Source of the DNA: Pedobacter sp. MR2016-24
Lineage (GTDB): Bacteria; Bacteroidota; Bacteroidia; Sphingobacteriales; Sphingobacteriaceae
NCBI RefSeq assembly: GCF_026239655.1
Contig: NZ_JAPIVO010000002.1
Location: forward strand, 744,001 to 808,000
Direction: 5' to 3'
DNA length: 64,000 bases
Every line of letters begins with the position of its first letter. The stretch's first letter is position 1. This document shows, piece by piece, positions 17,326 through 26,486 of the stretch. The notes under the pieces are model-generated. The model saw only the letters and a list, made by a program, of their open reading frames with translations, did no database searches and was not told where the DNA came from. The position numbers were made by a program, and so were the translations under genes.

Positions 17326-18459
17326 ATGAAACTCAAATCTTTTCTATTAACAATCTGCGTATTAGTCAGCACTGGTTTACAGGCTCAGCACAAGTTTAAC
17401 CTGTATGGTTATATTACAGGCCTAACCGTTCCCACTTATGCCTTTCTCGCCTATACCGATGGCAGCAAATTCCTGCGTGACTCCGTTCAGATCTCAGAGG
17501 GAAAATTCTCTTTTAAAGGAATGGTAAGTCGCCCTGTCAGGGCGAACCTATGGTTGATGTCTTCTGATCAAGTCAAAAAACAACTTAAAGTTGGTGATGT
17601 CATGCCTGAGATTGACGGGACTGACATGATGCTGGAACCGACCGAGATCAGGGTTGAGGGAGCTACAGTTACTTCTGCTAAGATAACTGGCGGTCAGGTA
17701 CAAGCTGATTACGTTTTATATAAACGCTTGATAGATTCTGCAGGCCAGGCCGTATACAACATCTGGAAAGCAAAGCAGGCAACGTTATCTGCAGATTCCA
17801 TTGGCGCTTCTAACGAAGAAATGGTATCGGAACGGTATTCAAAAATCAATCAAGCTATAAAAGCCTTTGTAGTTAGTCACCCGGGTTCTCAGGTATCATA
17901 CAATTTTCTGACTGATAACGCTATAGCTATTGAAAATCCTGATGATTTTGAAGTAATGTACAATGCTGTAAGTCCGGCCTACAAATCTTCTGCGGATGGA
18001 AAACTGGTGGCTCAGCGACTCGCTATGGCAAAAAAGTTTGCCATTGGACAACCTGCTGTTGATTTTAGCCAGATGGACGATAAGGGGAAAATAGTTTCAC
18101 TTGCAGCGGTGAACAGGGGTAAGTATGTACTGATTGACTTTTGGGCAAGCTGGTGCGGTCCCTGCCGGGCGGAATATCCATATCTTAAAGAAGCCTATGC
18201 CATGTTCAGGGATAAAAATTTTGAGATCATTGGAATATCATTAGATGATAAAAAGTCAAACTGGCTGGAGGCAATCAGGTCAAACGGTTTTCAATGGATA
18301 GAACTGTGTGATCTCAAGGGACGTCAGAATGCAGTAGCAAAAGCCTATGGCGTAGTGGCAATCCCGCAAAGTCTTTTAATCGACCCGATGGGAAAAATCA
18401 TTGCCAAGAATCTCCGGGGTGAAGATCTGCTTCAGAAGCTGAATGAAATATTTAAATAA
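17326..18459 (+). CDS. Secreted TlpA-like disulfide oxidoreductase (CGPC)
   Basis: 377 residues: signal peptide (LLTICVLVSTGLQAQ), DUF4369-like N-terminal domain (FNLYGYITGLTVPTYAFLAY), helical middle, and thioredoxin domain with active-site C277/C280 in WASWCGPCRAEYP. The cis-proline loop is VAIPQSLLID, and the end LRGEDLLQKLNEIFK matches the end of the 3725 protein. It is the last gene of the ECF-FecR-SusCD locus, so both Sus-type loci here end in the same kind of periplasmic thioredoxin. Redox maintenance of imported or surface proteins is plausible but unproven. Confidence 0.9.
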   Translation: MKLKSFLLTICVLVSTGLQAQHKFNLYGYITGLTVPTYAFLAYTDGSKFLRDSVQISEGKFSFKGMVSRPVRANLWLMSSDQVKKQLKVGDVMPEIDGTDMMLEPTEIRVEGATVTSAKITGGQVQADYVLYKRLIDSAGQAVYNIWKAKQATLSADSIGASNEEMVSERYSKINQAIKAFVVSHPGSQVSYNFLTDNAIAIENPDDFEVMYNAVSPAYKSSADGKLVAQRLAMAKKFAIGQPAVDFSQMDDKGKIVSLAAVNRGKYVLIDFWASWCGPCRAEYPYLKEAYAMFRDKNFEIIGISLDDKKSNWLEAIRSNGFQWIELCDLKGRQNAVAKAYGVVAIPQSLLIDPMGKIIAKNLRGEDLLQKLNEIFK

Positions 18460-18768
18460 GAAGTAATAGGCCGGTATAATAACCGGCTTATTTATGAATA
18501 TCTCTTAATTTCTCTACGAAATTCAGCAATGTTCAGTAAAACGGAATGTAACTCAGTAGCTTGATATGCTGGTAATTAAAGAAACCACTATTCAAAGATG
18601 TGCATCAGCCGTGTGAATTTGACGTAATAACTTAAGACTAAACAGATCATGGATTAGATATTAGGGTACTAATCATGAACGAAATGATTAGCCTTAATTA
18701 CAGAGGAATAATGGAATGAACAGGCAGCTTTCTTGCCTTTATCCATATATTCGTCTATTCGTATTGAA
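18460..18768. other. Intergenic region with weak terminator hairpin
   Basis: About 309 bases without a gene. A GCCGGT/ACCGGC hairpin (18467-18493) followed by TTTATG probably ends the SusCD-TlpA transcript. The rest is AT-rich with several in-frame stops in all frames I checked. I see no recognisable gene remnant and no convincing -33/-7 pair for the kinase that follows. Confidence 0.55.
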
Positions 18769-20421
18769 ATGAAGTCATATAACCCACCCTCGTCAGCTAC
18801 GCTAAAGGCATTGGAAACGGCGCCGGGCGCTTTTTTAGTGCTCTCCCCGGATCTCTATATACTTACCGCAAGCAACCTCTATCTGGAGGCGACGAAGACC
18901 GAGCGTGAAGCCCTCCGTGGCAGGCATATTTTTGATGCCTTTCCTGATAATCCAGATCTGCCGGAGGCAGATGGAATGAAGAACATCAATGCATCTTTGC
19001 AGGAAGTGCTGCGGACTAAAAAGCGCCATGTAATGAATTTTCAGCGCTATGACGTGCCGGATATTGCTCATCCAGGGAAATTCATTACGCGATACTGGGA
19101 TCCCAGTCATACGCCTGTTCTGGATGATAACGGAGAGATCAGTTATATCGTGCAACTTGCTACAAATGTAACGGATCAGGTACTCATGGGAAGGCAGCTG
19201 GCCCAGAGCAGGAATGCACAGGTAGAGTCTGCCTTGGAGGTAAGTTCGCTGACGTCAAAGCTGGATCTTGCGGAAAAGGAACTTTTATCACTTAACATCA
19301 GCCTGGAAAAGCAAGTGGGGCAGCGCACTGTTGAATTGAAAAATAGTGAGGAAAATTTACAGGCAGCTTTTGATGCGGCGGACCTGGGTAGCTGCAGTTT
19401 GAACTTAAAAACCGGGCAGGCAAAGCTGTCGCAGAGATACCGCTCCCTGTATGGTCTGCCGCTTTCCGGAGAGATCACCTGGGAAATGGTGACAGCGGCG
19501 GTGGAACCGGAGTTCCTGGAAGAAGTGAACATGGCAATGATCAATGCAGCCGAAAAAGGCACACCGGTAGACAGTACCTATGCCATTCGGCACCTGGAGA
19601 CTGGAGAAAGGCGCTGGATGCGGGTGGCAGGAAAGGTTCGTCCTGATGGGGAAGGAAGTTTTTCGCATATCTATGCGGTGGTGATGGACGTGACAGTACA
19701 GAAGGAAGATGAGCAGCGTAAGAATGATTTTATTGCTATGGTTTCCCATGAACTCAAAACACCGCTTACGTCAATTACAGGATATACGCAGGTGCTAGCT
19801 AAGCTATTTAAAAATAATGACGGTTTAGCGCCCCGGTTATTAGAAAAAATGGAACGGCAGGTGAAAAAAATGTCTGTAATGATAGATGGCTTTCTGAATA
19901 TCTCCAGACTGGAGGCGGGCAAGATACACCTGGATGTGCAGCGTTTTGATATGGCAGCACTTTTGGCCGAGGTGGCAGAGGAGTTTGATGCCACCATATC
20001 TTCCCACAAGATTCTTTTTCCTGAAGTGCAGCAGGTTTTGGTAGAGGCTGACCGTAACAAGATCGGGCATGTGATCAATAATCTGCTTTCCAATGCCATA
20101 AAATATTCACCATCAGGTGCTGTTATTGCCGTAAAGTGCGAAAACAATGAAAGTGAAATCATATTTTCAGTTCGCGATGAAGGGATTGGAGTAAACCCGC
20201 AGGACCTGCCCAAGCTTTTTGACCGTTACTACCGCGTGGCGGGAATGCAGATCAATATGGCATCCGGTTTTGGTATCGGCTTGTATCTTTCAGCTGAAAT
20301 TATCTCCCGGCATGGGGGCAGAATATGGGCAGAGAGTGAGCCTGGAGAAGGCTCAACATTCTATTTTAGTTTACCAAAAATGATCAGTCAGGATTTTTGT
20401 CAACAACAAAATATACTTTAA
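18769..20421 (+). CDS. PAS-domain sensor histidine kinase
   Basis: 550 residues from ATG 18769 (a TTG 12 codons earlier is unlikely). It has no membrane segment, so it is cytosolic. Domains: PAS at about 10-140 (APGAFLVLSPDLYILTASN), coiled coil at about 150-195, second PAS at about 200-310, HisKA with phospho-acceptor H327 in MVSHELKTPLT, and HATPase with NNLLSNAIKYSP, DEGIGV and GFGIGLYLS. It has no receiver domain and no adjacent response regulator, so the partner is elsewhere. It closely resembles the second kinase core of the hybrid at 39628. Its last 38 bases overlap the end of the convergent next kinase. Confidence 0.92.
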   Translation: MKSYNPPSSATLKALETAPGAFLVLSPDLYILTASNLYLEATKTEREALRGRHIFDAFPDNPDLPEADGMKNINASLQEVLRTKKRHVMNFQRYDVPDIAHPGKFITRYWDPSHTPVLDDNGEISYIVQLATNVTDQVLMGRQLAQSRNAQVESALEVSSLTSKLDLAEKELLSLNISLEKQVGQRTVELKNSEENLQAAFDAADLGSCSLNLKTGQAKLSQRYRSLYGLPLSGEITWEMVTAAVEPEFLEEVNMAMINAAEKGTPVDSTYAIRHLETGERRWMRVAGKVRPDGEGSFSHIYAVVMDVTVQKEDEQRKNDFIAMVSHELKTPLTSITGYTQVLAKLFKNNDGLAPRLLEKMERQVKKMSVMIDGFLNISRLEAGKIHLDVQRFDMAALLAEVAEEFDATISSHKILFPEVQQVLVEADRNKIGHVINNLLSNAIKYSPSGAVIAVKCENNESEIIFSVRDEGIGVNPQDLPKLFDRYYRVAGMQINMASGFGIGLYLSAEIISRHGGRIWAESEPGEGSTFYFSLPKMISQDFCQQQNIL

Positions 20422-21517
20422 AAGTAGTGCTTTCATTGAGTCTGCTCTCCACTTCTATCTTACCGCCAAGTGCTTCGATTTGGGATTTTACAATAAACAG
20501 TCCCATACCTTTAGCATCGGCATTTCCATGAAAGGTTTTATACATGCCAAAGATTTTATCTCCCTGAGCATCCAGATCGATACCCATTCCATTGTCTTTA
20601 AAAATCAAAACCTTATATTTTCCACTTTGATAGAAAGATAAATCAATCTCTAATTGTCTGTCAGGTGATTTATACTTGAGTGCATTGGTTAACAAGTTCA
20701 GGATGATGCTTTCCAGGTAAGCCGCATTGGTTTCCAGATAGGCTTTATCATCAAAATAATAATTGATTTGAGTATTTGCATTGGTAAACAATACTTTGAT
20801 ACTATCAATAATTCTCATGACCTCCTCTTTTACCACTATCTTTTTAACAGGTAAATTGGTGTTTGTTTGTATATTAATGATGTCATTCAGGTTAAAAATG
20901 GTCGCATCCAAACTATGAATGCTCTTTTTGATCATTTCCCAATTGTTAATTTTGTCTTCGTCATCGCTTAACTCATTTAAGTCCATAATGCCTATGATAT
21001 TGGCTACATGTGAGCGGATATTGTGTGAAATGATATAGGTAAAGTTCACCAGCTTTTTGTTTTGTTCGGCAGTTACATCAACCAGTGCCTGTAATTCCTG
21101 CTGCCTCAAAATAAGGGAAGTGATATCATGGCCAATGCAAAGCACTTCCAGTGGATTACCTGCTGCGTCTAAGATTAATTTAAACTCCCATTGGGTAGAG
21201 ACCATTCCTTTACGATGTGGTTTTCTCAATATGACCCAATGTGATGTGCCCGGCTCAGCGAAACATTTCCCTACAGTATCAATGCATAACTGGTGATCTT
21301 CCGGGATGATGAGGTCAATTGACGGCCTGCCAATCCATTGGTCCGGATTAAGTTCAAACATCTTACAGAAGAAGGGATTCATATAGCTGTAATTTCCTTC
21401 CAGATCCGTTTTAATAGCATAGAAGGAATTGTTTTCTATGATCGAACGGTAATAAGTATCGTCTCTTTGTATGTCGTTACTGAGTTCATGTATATTATCC
21501 GGGTAAATACTCATCAT
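20384..21517 (-). CDS. PAS-domain sensor histidine kinase
   Basis: 377 residues, soluble. N-terminal PAS (about 20-130, RSIIENNSFYAIKTDLEGNY), then a kinase core whose histidine box is ISHNIRSHVANIIGIMDL, a variant HisKA common in Bacteroidota PAS kinases. The ATPase has LLTNALKYKSPDRQLEI, DNGMGIDLD and GMGLFIVKSQIEALGG. The signal is unknown and no response regulator adjoins it. Its 3' end overlaps the 3' end of the preceding kinase by 38 bases on the other strand. Confidence 0.9.
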   Translation of the reverse strand: MMSIYPDNIHELSNDIQRDDTYYRSIIENNSFYAIKTDLEGNYSYMNPFFCKMFELNPDQWIGRPSIDLIIPEDHQLCIDTVGKCFAEPGTSHWVILRKPHRKGMVSTQWEFKLILDAAGNPLEVLCIGHDITSLILRQQELQALVDVTAEQNKKLVNFTYIISHNIRSHVANIIGIMDLNELSDDEDKINNWEMIKKSIHSLDATIFNLNDIINIQTNTNLPVKKIVVKEEVMRIIDSIKVLFTNANTQINYYFDDKAYLETNAAYLESIILNLLTNALKYKSPDRQLEIDLSFYQSGKYKVLIFKDNGMGIDLDAQGDKIFGMYKTFHGNADAKGMGLFIVKSQIEALGGKIEVESRLNESTTFKVYFVVDKNPD

Positions 21518-21651
21518 TGTCGTCTATAGCTTGTGAATTTTTGATATGCCCAAATTGCAAATGGCCATTTTGCTATAAGGATGCTTATTAACGGCAGGGA
21601 ATCAACTGTGGTTTTGAAAAAAAGCTATATGACAATTTGATGATATGAGAC

Positions 21652-21960
21652 TTACTCCCCAACCATTGACCTTCTGAAATCCAGGATCTTTTCTATGATA
21701 TACGCAGATACGACCATATGCATGAACCTGACAACTTCAGGTGGGGCTACGTTTTTCAATAGCTGGAGATCGTCATAACTTTCTTCTTCCCATTCCTCCG
21801 TTAATCGGGGTATGAGCTCTTCATATTTCCAGTTTTGTTCCATAAGAGAAATGAGCATATGAGAGTGCGCTGCTATCCATGTGAGTGAGTGGCCCTTGTA
21901 TTCCATCTTCACCCCGTCCATCATTTTATGGTTTAGTATGGTCTTTTTAACCTGCTTCAT
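21652..21960 (-). CDS. Hypothetical 102-residue protein
   Basis: Not recognised. An apparently helical soluble protein with the motif EYKGHSLTWIAAHSHMLISL and an acidic centre (LTEEWEEESYDDLQ). Internal Met codons 12-18 residues in could be the real start. It lies between the PAS kinase and CorA on the same strand, with gaps of about 90-135 bases, so it may be independent. Confidence 0.55.
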   Translation of the reverse strand: MKQVKKTILNHKMMDGVKMEYKGHSLTWIAAHSHMLISLMEQNWKYEELIPRLTEEWEEESYDDLQLLKNVAPPEVVRFMHMVVSAYIIEKILDFRRSMVGE

Positions 21961-22048
21961 AAAATCTTGCTGTAAATGGCCTATGCCAGTATCATTACAG
22001 TGTGTTTTGAAAGAAAGCTTTCCTAAATGGCAGAAGAAATTGTGAGAC

Positions 22049-22945
22049 TTACAGCCAGTTTTTTCTTTTAAACCAAAAGAAAATCAGTACGGTTACGATA
22101 GCCATCAGGAGCATTACTCCCGGATAGCCCAGTTTCCAGCCTAATTCTGGCATATATTTAAAGTTCATTCCATAAATTCCGGCAATAAAAGTGAGCGGCA
22201 TAAAAAAAACGGAAAAGATAGTGAGGATGCGCATCGTATCATTTGTCTTCTGTGAAGAGGTAGAGAAATAAATCTGCAGGAGCTGATGCACGTTTTCCGA
22301 AGCGCTGGCATAAACGTTCTGTAGTTTCACATATAAATCCCTGGTGTTCCGGGTATCTTCATTCCCTTCGGCATTATCGACATTGTCTACAATCTCAGAG
22401 GAGAGTACCAGCATTCTGTGGAGTAGATCTACTTTGCGCTTCAAATGGTAGAGACCCTTTAAAAGCGACGCTTTTTTACTTCTCAGAAAGATAGTCTCTT
22501 CATAAAAGTCGGCCGATTTAGTAAGCTGTACGGATGCAGTATCGTAGGTTAAAAGGCACTTTAACAGCACCTCATTCAGGACCTGCTCTGTATGCTGATA
22601 TTTCCTGGAATCAATTAAGGATTTAACCGTAGCGGTGAATGGATGCGCTGTACGGTGGATGGTGATGATAAATTTCTCATTGTAAAATATGGCAATCTTA
22701 TTGGTCAGTTCCTGCACAGAGTCTGCTTCTAAAGTATCTTTGCCGGTATGTACGCGGAAGATGATAAAATTGTAATGCTCCCTTTTTTCAAATTTGGGCA
22801 GGTGGTCGGGTTGCAGACAATCCCTCACCAGTGCATCATGTAAATCATATTCACGGGCAATTTTTTCCAGTTCTTCTTTAGCCGGACTAACAATGTCTAT
22901 CCAGGTAAATCCATTTCCATTTTCTTCTGTGAGGTATTGTACCAT
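22049..22945 (-). CDS. corA: CorA-family divalent metal ion (Mg2+/Co2+) channel
   Basis: 298 residues: a long cytosolic alpha/beta N-terminal domain, a coiled stalk, then two C-terminal membrane helices. The family selectivity motif is visible as YGMNFKYMPELGWKLGYP (GMN followed by the periplasmic loop). The C-terminus is the basic FWFKRKNWL. It would work as a pentamer in the inner membrane. A 31-base perfect palindrome lies 18-49 bases upstream of the start and may be an operator. Which ion it carries physiologically cannot be decided from sequence. Confidence 0.93.
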   Translation of the reverse strand: MVQYLTEENGNGFTWIDIVSPAKEELEKIAREYDLHDALVRDCLQPDHLPKFEKREHYNFIIFRVHTGKDTLEADSVQELTNKIAIFYNEKFIITIHRTAHPFTATVKSLIDSRKYQHTEQVLNEVLLKCLLTYDTASVQLTKSADFYEETIFLRSKKASLLKGLYHLKRKVDLLHRMLVLSSEIVDNVDNAEGNEDTRNTRDLYVKLQNVYASASENVHQLLQIYFSTSSQKTNDTMRILTIFSVFFMPLTFIAGIYGMNFKYMPELGWKLGYPGVMLLMAIVTVLIFFWFKRKNWL

Positions 22946-22963
22946 ATCTGCTGCTTATAACAG

Positions 22964-22994
22964 TACAAATTGATAAATATTTTATCAATTTGTA
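22964..22994. promoter_or_regulatory. 31-base perfect palindrome upstream of corA
   Basis: TACAAATTGATAAA (22964-22977), a TAT spacer, and the exact reverse complement (22981-22994). It ends 18 bases before the corA start codon on the minus strand. It could be a repressor operator or an mRNA hairpin over the 5' leader. Confidence 0.55.
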
Positions 22995-23158
22995 AGAAAC
23001 ATGATTTTAATTTATTGTAGGAAATACTATCAATGGGCAGGGAGATCTTATACAAGTATATATTTTACTCTATTTCCTACCATTATTACTGATATGGGAG
23101 TTCGGAATCTGAATTCAGCAGCCAATTCTGTATTTTAGTAATAACAACAACAAAATCT

Positions 23159-23632
23159 ATGATCAATCTTAATGTAAACCATAAAGTTTACCAGGTGGAT
23201 GCTGATCCTAATATGCCACTATTGTGGGTAATTAGAGATCTCATCGGTTTGACCGGTACAAAATATGGCTGCGGTGTAGCACAATGTGGTGCATGTGTAG
23301 TCCACTTAAATGGGGAAGCGGTGCGCTCATGTGTAACCAAAGTAAGCCGTGCTGAAGGGCAGCAGGTAACTACCATCGAAGGATTATCCGCTCAAAATAA
23401 TCACCCTCTGCAAGTGGCATGGAATGAAGAGAATGTACCTCAGTGCGGATATTGTCATTCCGGACAGATTATGTCCGCTGCAGTCCTTTTAAGGGAGAAA
23501 GCCGATCCTACTGATCAGGATATTGATGATGCCATGGCCGGTAACCTTTGCAGGTGCGGTACCTATCTGCGCATCCGTAAAGCGATTCACCTGGCCGCCG
23601 AACTGCAAAAAAAGGAAGGAGGCAGCGTATGA
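23159..23632 (+). CDS. [2Fe-2S] subunit of an isoquinoline-1-oxidoreductase-like molybdenum hydroxylase
   Basis: 157 residues with two iron-sulfur clusters. The plant-ferredoxin-type cluster is bound by C38, C43, C46 and C58 ([16 protein letters not shown]). The second, all-helical cluster is bound by C96, C99, C131 and C133 ([10 protein letters not shown] and LCRCG). It passes electrons from the Mo cofactor subunit. The short length and the lack of a FAD subunit in the operon are typical of the IorAB type. It overlaps the next gene by four bases (ATGA), implying coupling. Confidence 0.93.
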   Translation: MINLNVNHKVYQVDADPNMPLLWVIRDLIGLTGTKYGCGVAQCGACVVHLNGEAVRSCVTKVSRAEGQQVTTIEGLSAQNNHPLQVAWNEENVPQCGYCHSGQIMSAAVLLREKADPTDQDIDDAMAGNLCRCGTYLRIRKAIHLAAELQKKEGGSV

Positions 23633-24234
23633 AATCATTTGTGGTAATGGGGATTATACTCTGTATGATCGGATTAATGGCTTTTGCTATGCATCGTGAA
23701 CAGCGTTCTGCAGCTGGGCTCACCACACCTATTGTGGTTAAAAAAGATAGTATTGCCTCTGTGAAAGCTTTTACGGCGGTTTATAAAGTACTGATGAGTC
23801 CACGCTGTATGAACTGTCACCCATCTGGAGACATTCCGCTGCAGGGAGATGATAGTCATTTACACACCATGTTTCCGAAGAGGGGTAAAGATGGTAAAGG
23901 AATTCTTGCAATGAAATGCGCAAATTGCCATCAGCCGGAAAACTCACCCGGTTTGCATACCCCTCCAGGAAATCCAAACTGGCATTTGCCACCAGCAGAT
24001 ATGAAGATGGTGTTTGAAGGTAAAACTCCTCGTCAATTGGCTAAACAGCTGATAGATCCTGAACAAAACGGGCATAAAGACCTGAAAAAACTGATTGCGC
24101 ATGCAGATGACGGACTGGTTTTAGCAGGATGGAATATGGGTGAAGGTCGAACGCTGCCGCCTGTGAGTCATGCTGCGTTTAAAAAAGCCTGGATCACCTG
24201 GCTCACTACCGGTGCTTATGCGCCAAAGAAATAA
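23629..24234 (+). CDS. Membrane-anchored dihaem c-type cytochrome subunit
   Basis: 201 residues: one N-terminal signal/anchor helix ([17 protein letters not shown]) and a periplasmic part with two c-type haem sites, RCMNCH (about residues 60-65) and MKCANCH (about 95-101). It lies between the [2Fe-2S] and Mo subunits and overlaps the former by four bases. The likely role is to take electrons from the hydroxylase to the respiratory chain. This three-gene form is known in Bacteroidota as an isoquinoline-1-oxidoreductase cluster. The axial ligands beyond the CXXCH histidines are not assigned. Confidence 0.85.
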   Translation: MKSFVVMGIILCMIGLMAFAMHREQRSAAGLTTPIVVKKDSIASVKAFTAVYKVLMSPRCMNCHPSGDIPLQGDDSHLHTMFPKRGKDGKGILAMKCANCHQPENSPGLHTPPGNPNWHLPPADMKMVFEGKTPRQLAKQLIDPEQNGHKDLKKLIAHADDGLVLAGWNMGEGRTLPPVSHAAFKKAWITWLTTGAYAPKK

Positions 24235-24266
24235 TAAGATTTCAATTGATTCTTTAAGAATAATAT

Positions 24267-26450
24267 ATGTCAGTATCAGAAGAAGCTGAACGCCTGTCCA
24301 GGAGGAATTTCCTCAGGATGGCAGGTATAGGAGGCACAGCGCTTTGCCTTGGATTATATACATCAGGTCAGGCTGGTGTGAAAGTGATCAATCAGGCATT
24401 GGTCAATGCTGCAAGTGAAGGTGTGGAATTAGCCGCCTGGATTATCATCAATACCAGTGGTAAAGTCACGCTTATCTGCCACCGCGCCGAAATGGGGCAG
24501 GGTGTATACCATTCCATTGCGCAGATTATTGCCGAGGAGTTAGAGGTTGACCTCTATGGAGTGGATATTCAGCTGACTCAGGGTGATGAAAAAAAATATG
24601 GTAGTCAGCTGACAGGTGGAAGTTCCACCATCAGGGGGAGCTATAAAAACCTGTTAAAGTTAAGTGCAACTGCACGTGAGGTGCTGATTATGGCGGCTGC
24701 GGCACGATGGGGAGTAGCTGCTGACGCATGTTATGCAGAGTCAGGACATGTAATTCATAAAGCTTCGGGTAAAAAATTCCACTATGGAGAGCTGGTTGCT
24801 GATGCTGTTAAGCTAGCACCTCCAAAAGAGGTAAAGCTCAAACCACGATCGGCCTACCAAATTATTGGTAAAGGAAATCACCGTAGAGATACACCCATGA
24901 AAACAAATGGGGAAGCTATTTTTGGAATTGATAAACGGCTTCCCGGACTGCAGTTTGCAGCTGTTAAGCGTAACCCGCGACTACGCGGTAAAGTAAAAAG
25001 CTTTGATGCTTCGGCTGCTTTACAAGTTCCGGGTGTAACGAAGGTTTTTAAGGTGGTAATGGGAGTGTGGGACACTGACAGGGAAGGAGTGGCTGTGGTG
25101 GCTAATTCTACCTGGGCAGCTATAGAAGGAAAAAAAGCGCTGCGGGTGGAATGGGATGATACTGGCTTTGAACATATCAGTACCGCGGAGATTTATAGTC
25201 GCCACCGGGAATTGCTGCAAAGCAGCGAGGGCTTACCTTTAAAAACTCAGGGTGACCCGACAGGAATCATCTCGCAGTCAGACCATAAACTGGATGTGAT
25301 CTACGAGACCCCTTACCAATCTCACAGCTGTATGGAACCGGTAAACTGCATTGCGCACTTTCAGGGTGATAAAGTGGAGATCTGGGGACCTGTACAGGCA
25401 CCTAACTGGATACAAGATTACGTCAGTAAAAAAATGGGGCTGGCGCGGGAGAACGTGATCGTGAACATGACTTTTTTAGGTGGTGGTTTTGGTCGCAAAG
25501 CGATGCCGGATTATCCTTATGAGGCTGTTTTAGTTTCTAAAGAGATCGGTGCGCCGGTGCAGGTAGTGTGGACAAGGGAAGACGATGCCACTCAAGGTCC
25601 TTTCAGGCCAGGTGTTTCTTATCGTTGTGAAGGTGCAGTTGAAGACGGCGGGATTACTGCGCTTAAGTTCCGTATGGCAGGTCAGAATAATGATCACTGG
25701 CGTGGCGGTGACAATGGGAAACCGAACCGAAGCACCTCCGAAGGGTTTTTAAAACCTTATTACGATACGATCAAAAACATCAGTTTTGCTGATCTGCCTT
25801 TCAAAACGCCTATACCAACCAGTTTCTGGCGCTCTGTTTATGCATCTACCAATGGTTTTGCCTACGAAAGCTTTATGGATGAACTTGCACACAAAGCGGT
25901 TAGAGATCCGCTGGATCTACGGAGGCAATACCTGAAGGATGAAAGAAGCCAGCTCCTGATCGATAAAATGGAAGAAGTTTCCGGCTGGAAAAGCAGAAAA
26001 AAGAACGATGGATATGGTGTGGCCATCACAGAATGTTTTGCCAGCACAGTAGGACATATTGTGAAGGTTTCCAAAGGGAAAACCGGTGGAATTCATATCG
26101 ACAAAGTTTGGGTGGTAGTAGATTGTGGCTGGTACGTGAATCCTGATATTATCACAGCGCAGGTAGAAGGCAGTGTGGTCATGGCTATAGGTGCAGCGAC
26201 AATTCATGAGATCACCTTTAAAGATGGTATGGTAGAACAGCGTAATTTTTACGATTATAAAATGCCGAGGATTATGGATATACCACCAATAGAGGTACAC
26301 ATTATGGAGAATGACGAAGATGCAGGGGGTATGGGCGAACCTGGTTTACCCGCTTTTGCACCTGCTTTAACCAATGCCATCTTTGATTTGACAGGAAAAC
26401 GAATCAGGAAACTGCCATTTGATATGGGTAATGCAGGAATGGAAAAGTAG
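24267..26450 (+). CDS. Molybdopterin-binding subunit, isoquinoline-1-oxidoreductase beta type
   Basis: 727 residues. The N-terminus is a twin-arginine signal (LSRRNFLRMAGIGG), so the cofactor-loaded enzyme is probably exported folded to the periplasm. The Mo-binding region has LGGGFGRKAMPDYPYEAV, and the catalytic glutamate loop appears as GGMGEPGLPAFAP near the C-terminus. It would hydroxylate an N-heteroaromatic ring or oxidise an aldehyde using water. The gene is the third of a cluster with the [2Fe-2S] and cytochrome subunits; a secreted CMD-family protein follows 36 bases on. The substrate is unknown. Confidence 0.92.
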   Translation: MSVSEEAERLSRRNFLRMAGIGGTALCLGLYTSGQAGVKVINQALVNAASEGVELAAWIIINTSGKVTLICHRAEMGQGVYHSIAQIIAEELEVDLYGVDIQLTQGDEKKYGSQLTGGSSTIRGSYKNLLKLSATAREVLIMAAAARWGVAADACYAESGHVIHKASGKKFHYGELVADAVKLAPPKEVKLKPRSAYQIIGKGNHRRDTPMKTNGEAIFGIDKRLPGLQFAAVKRNPRLRGKVKSFDASAALQVPGVTKVFKVVMGVWDTDREGVAVVANSTWAAIEGKKALRVEWDDTGFEHISTAEIYSRHRELLQSSEGLPLKTQGDPTGIISQSDHKLDVIYETPYQSHSCMEPVNCIAHFQGDKVEIWGPVQAPNWIQDYVSKKMGLARENVIVNMTFLGGGFGRKAMPDYPYEAVLVSKEIGAPVQVVWTREDDATQGPFRPGVSYRCEGAVEDGGITALKFRMAGQNNDHWRGGDNGKPNRSTSEGFLKPYYDTIKNISFADLPFKTPIPTSFWRSVYASTNGFAYESFMDELAHKAVRDPLDLRRQYLKDERSQLLIDKMEEVSGWKSRKKNDGYGVAITECFASTVGHIVKVSKGKTGGIHIDKVWVVVDCGWYVNPDIITAQVEGSVVMAIGAATIHEITFKDGMVEQRNFYDYKMPRIMDIPPIEVHIMENDEDAGGMGEPGLPAFAPALTNAIFDLTGKRIRKLPFDMGNAGMEK

Positions 26451-26486
26451 AGAGATGTAAGTTGATATTATAATTAAAAAGAGGCG

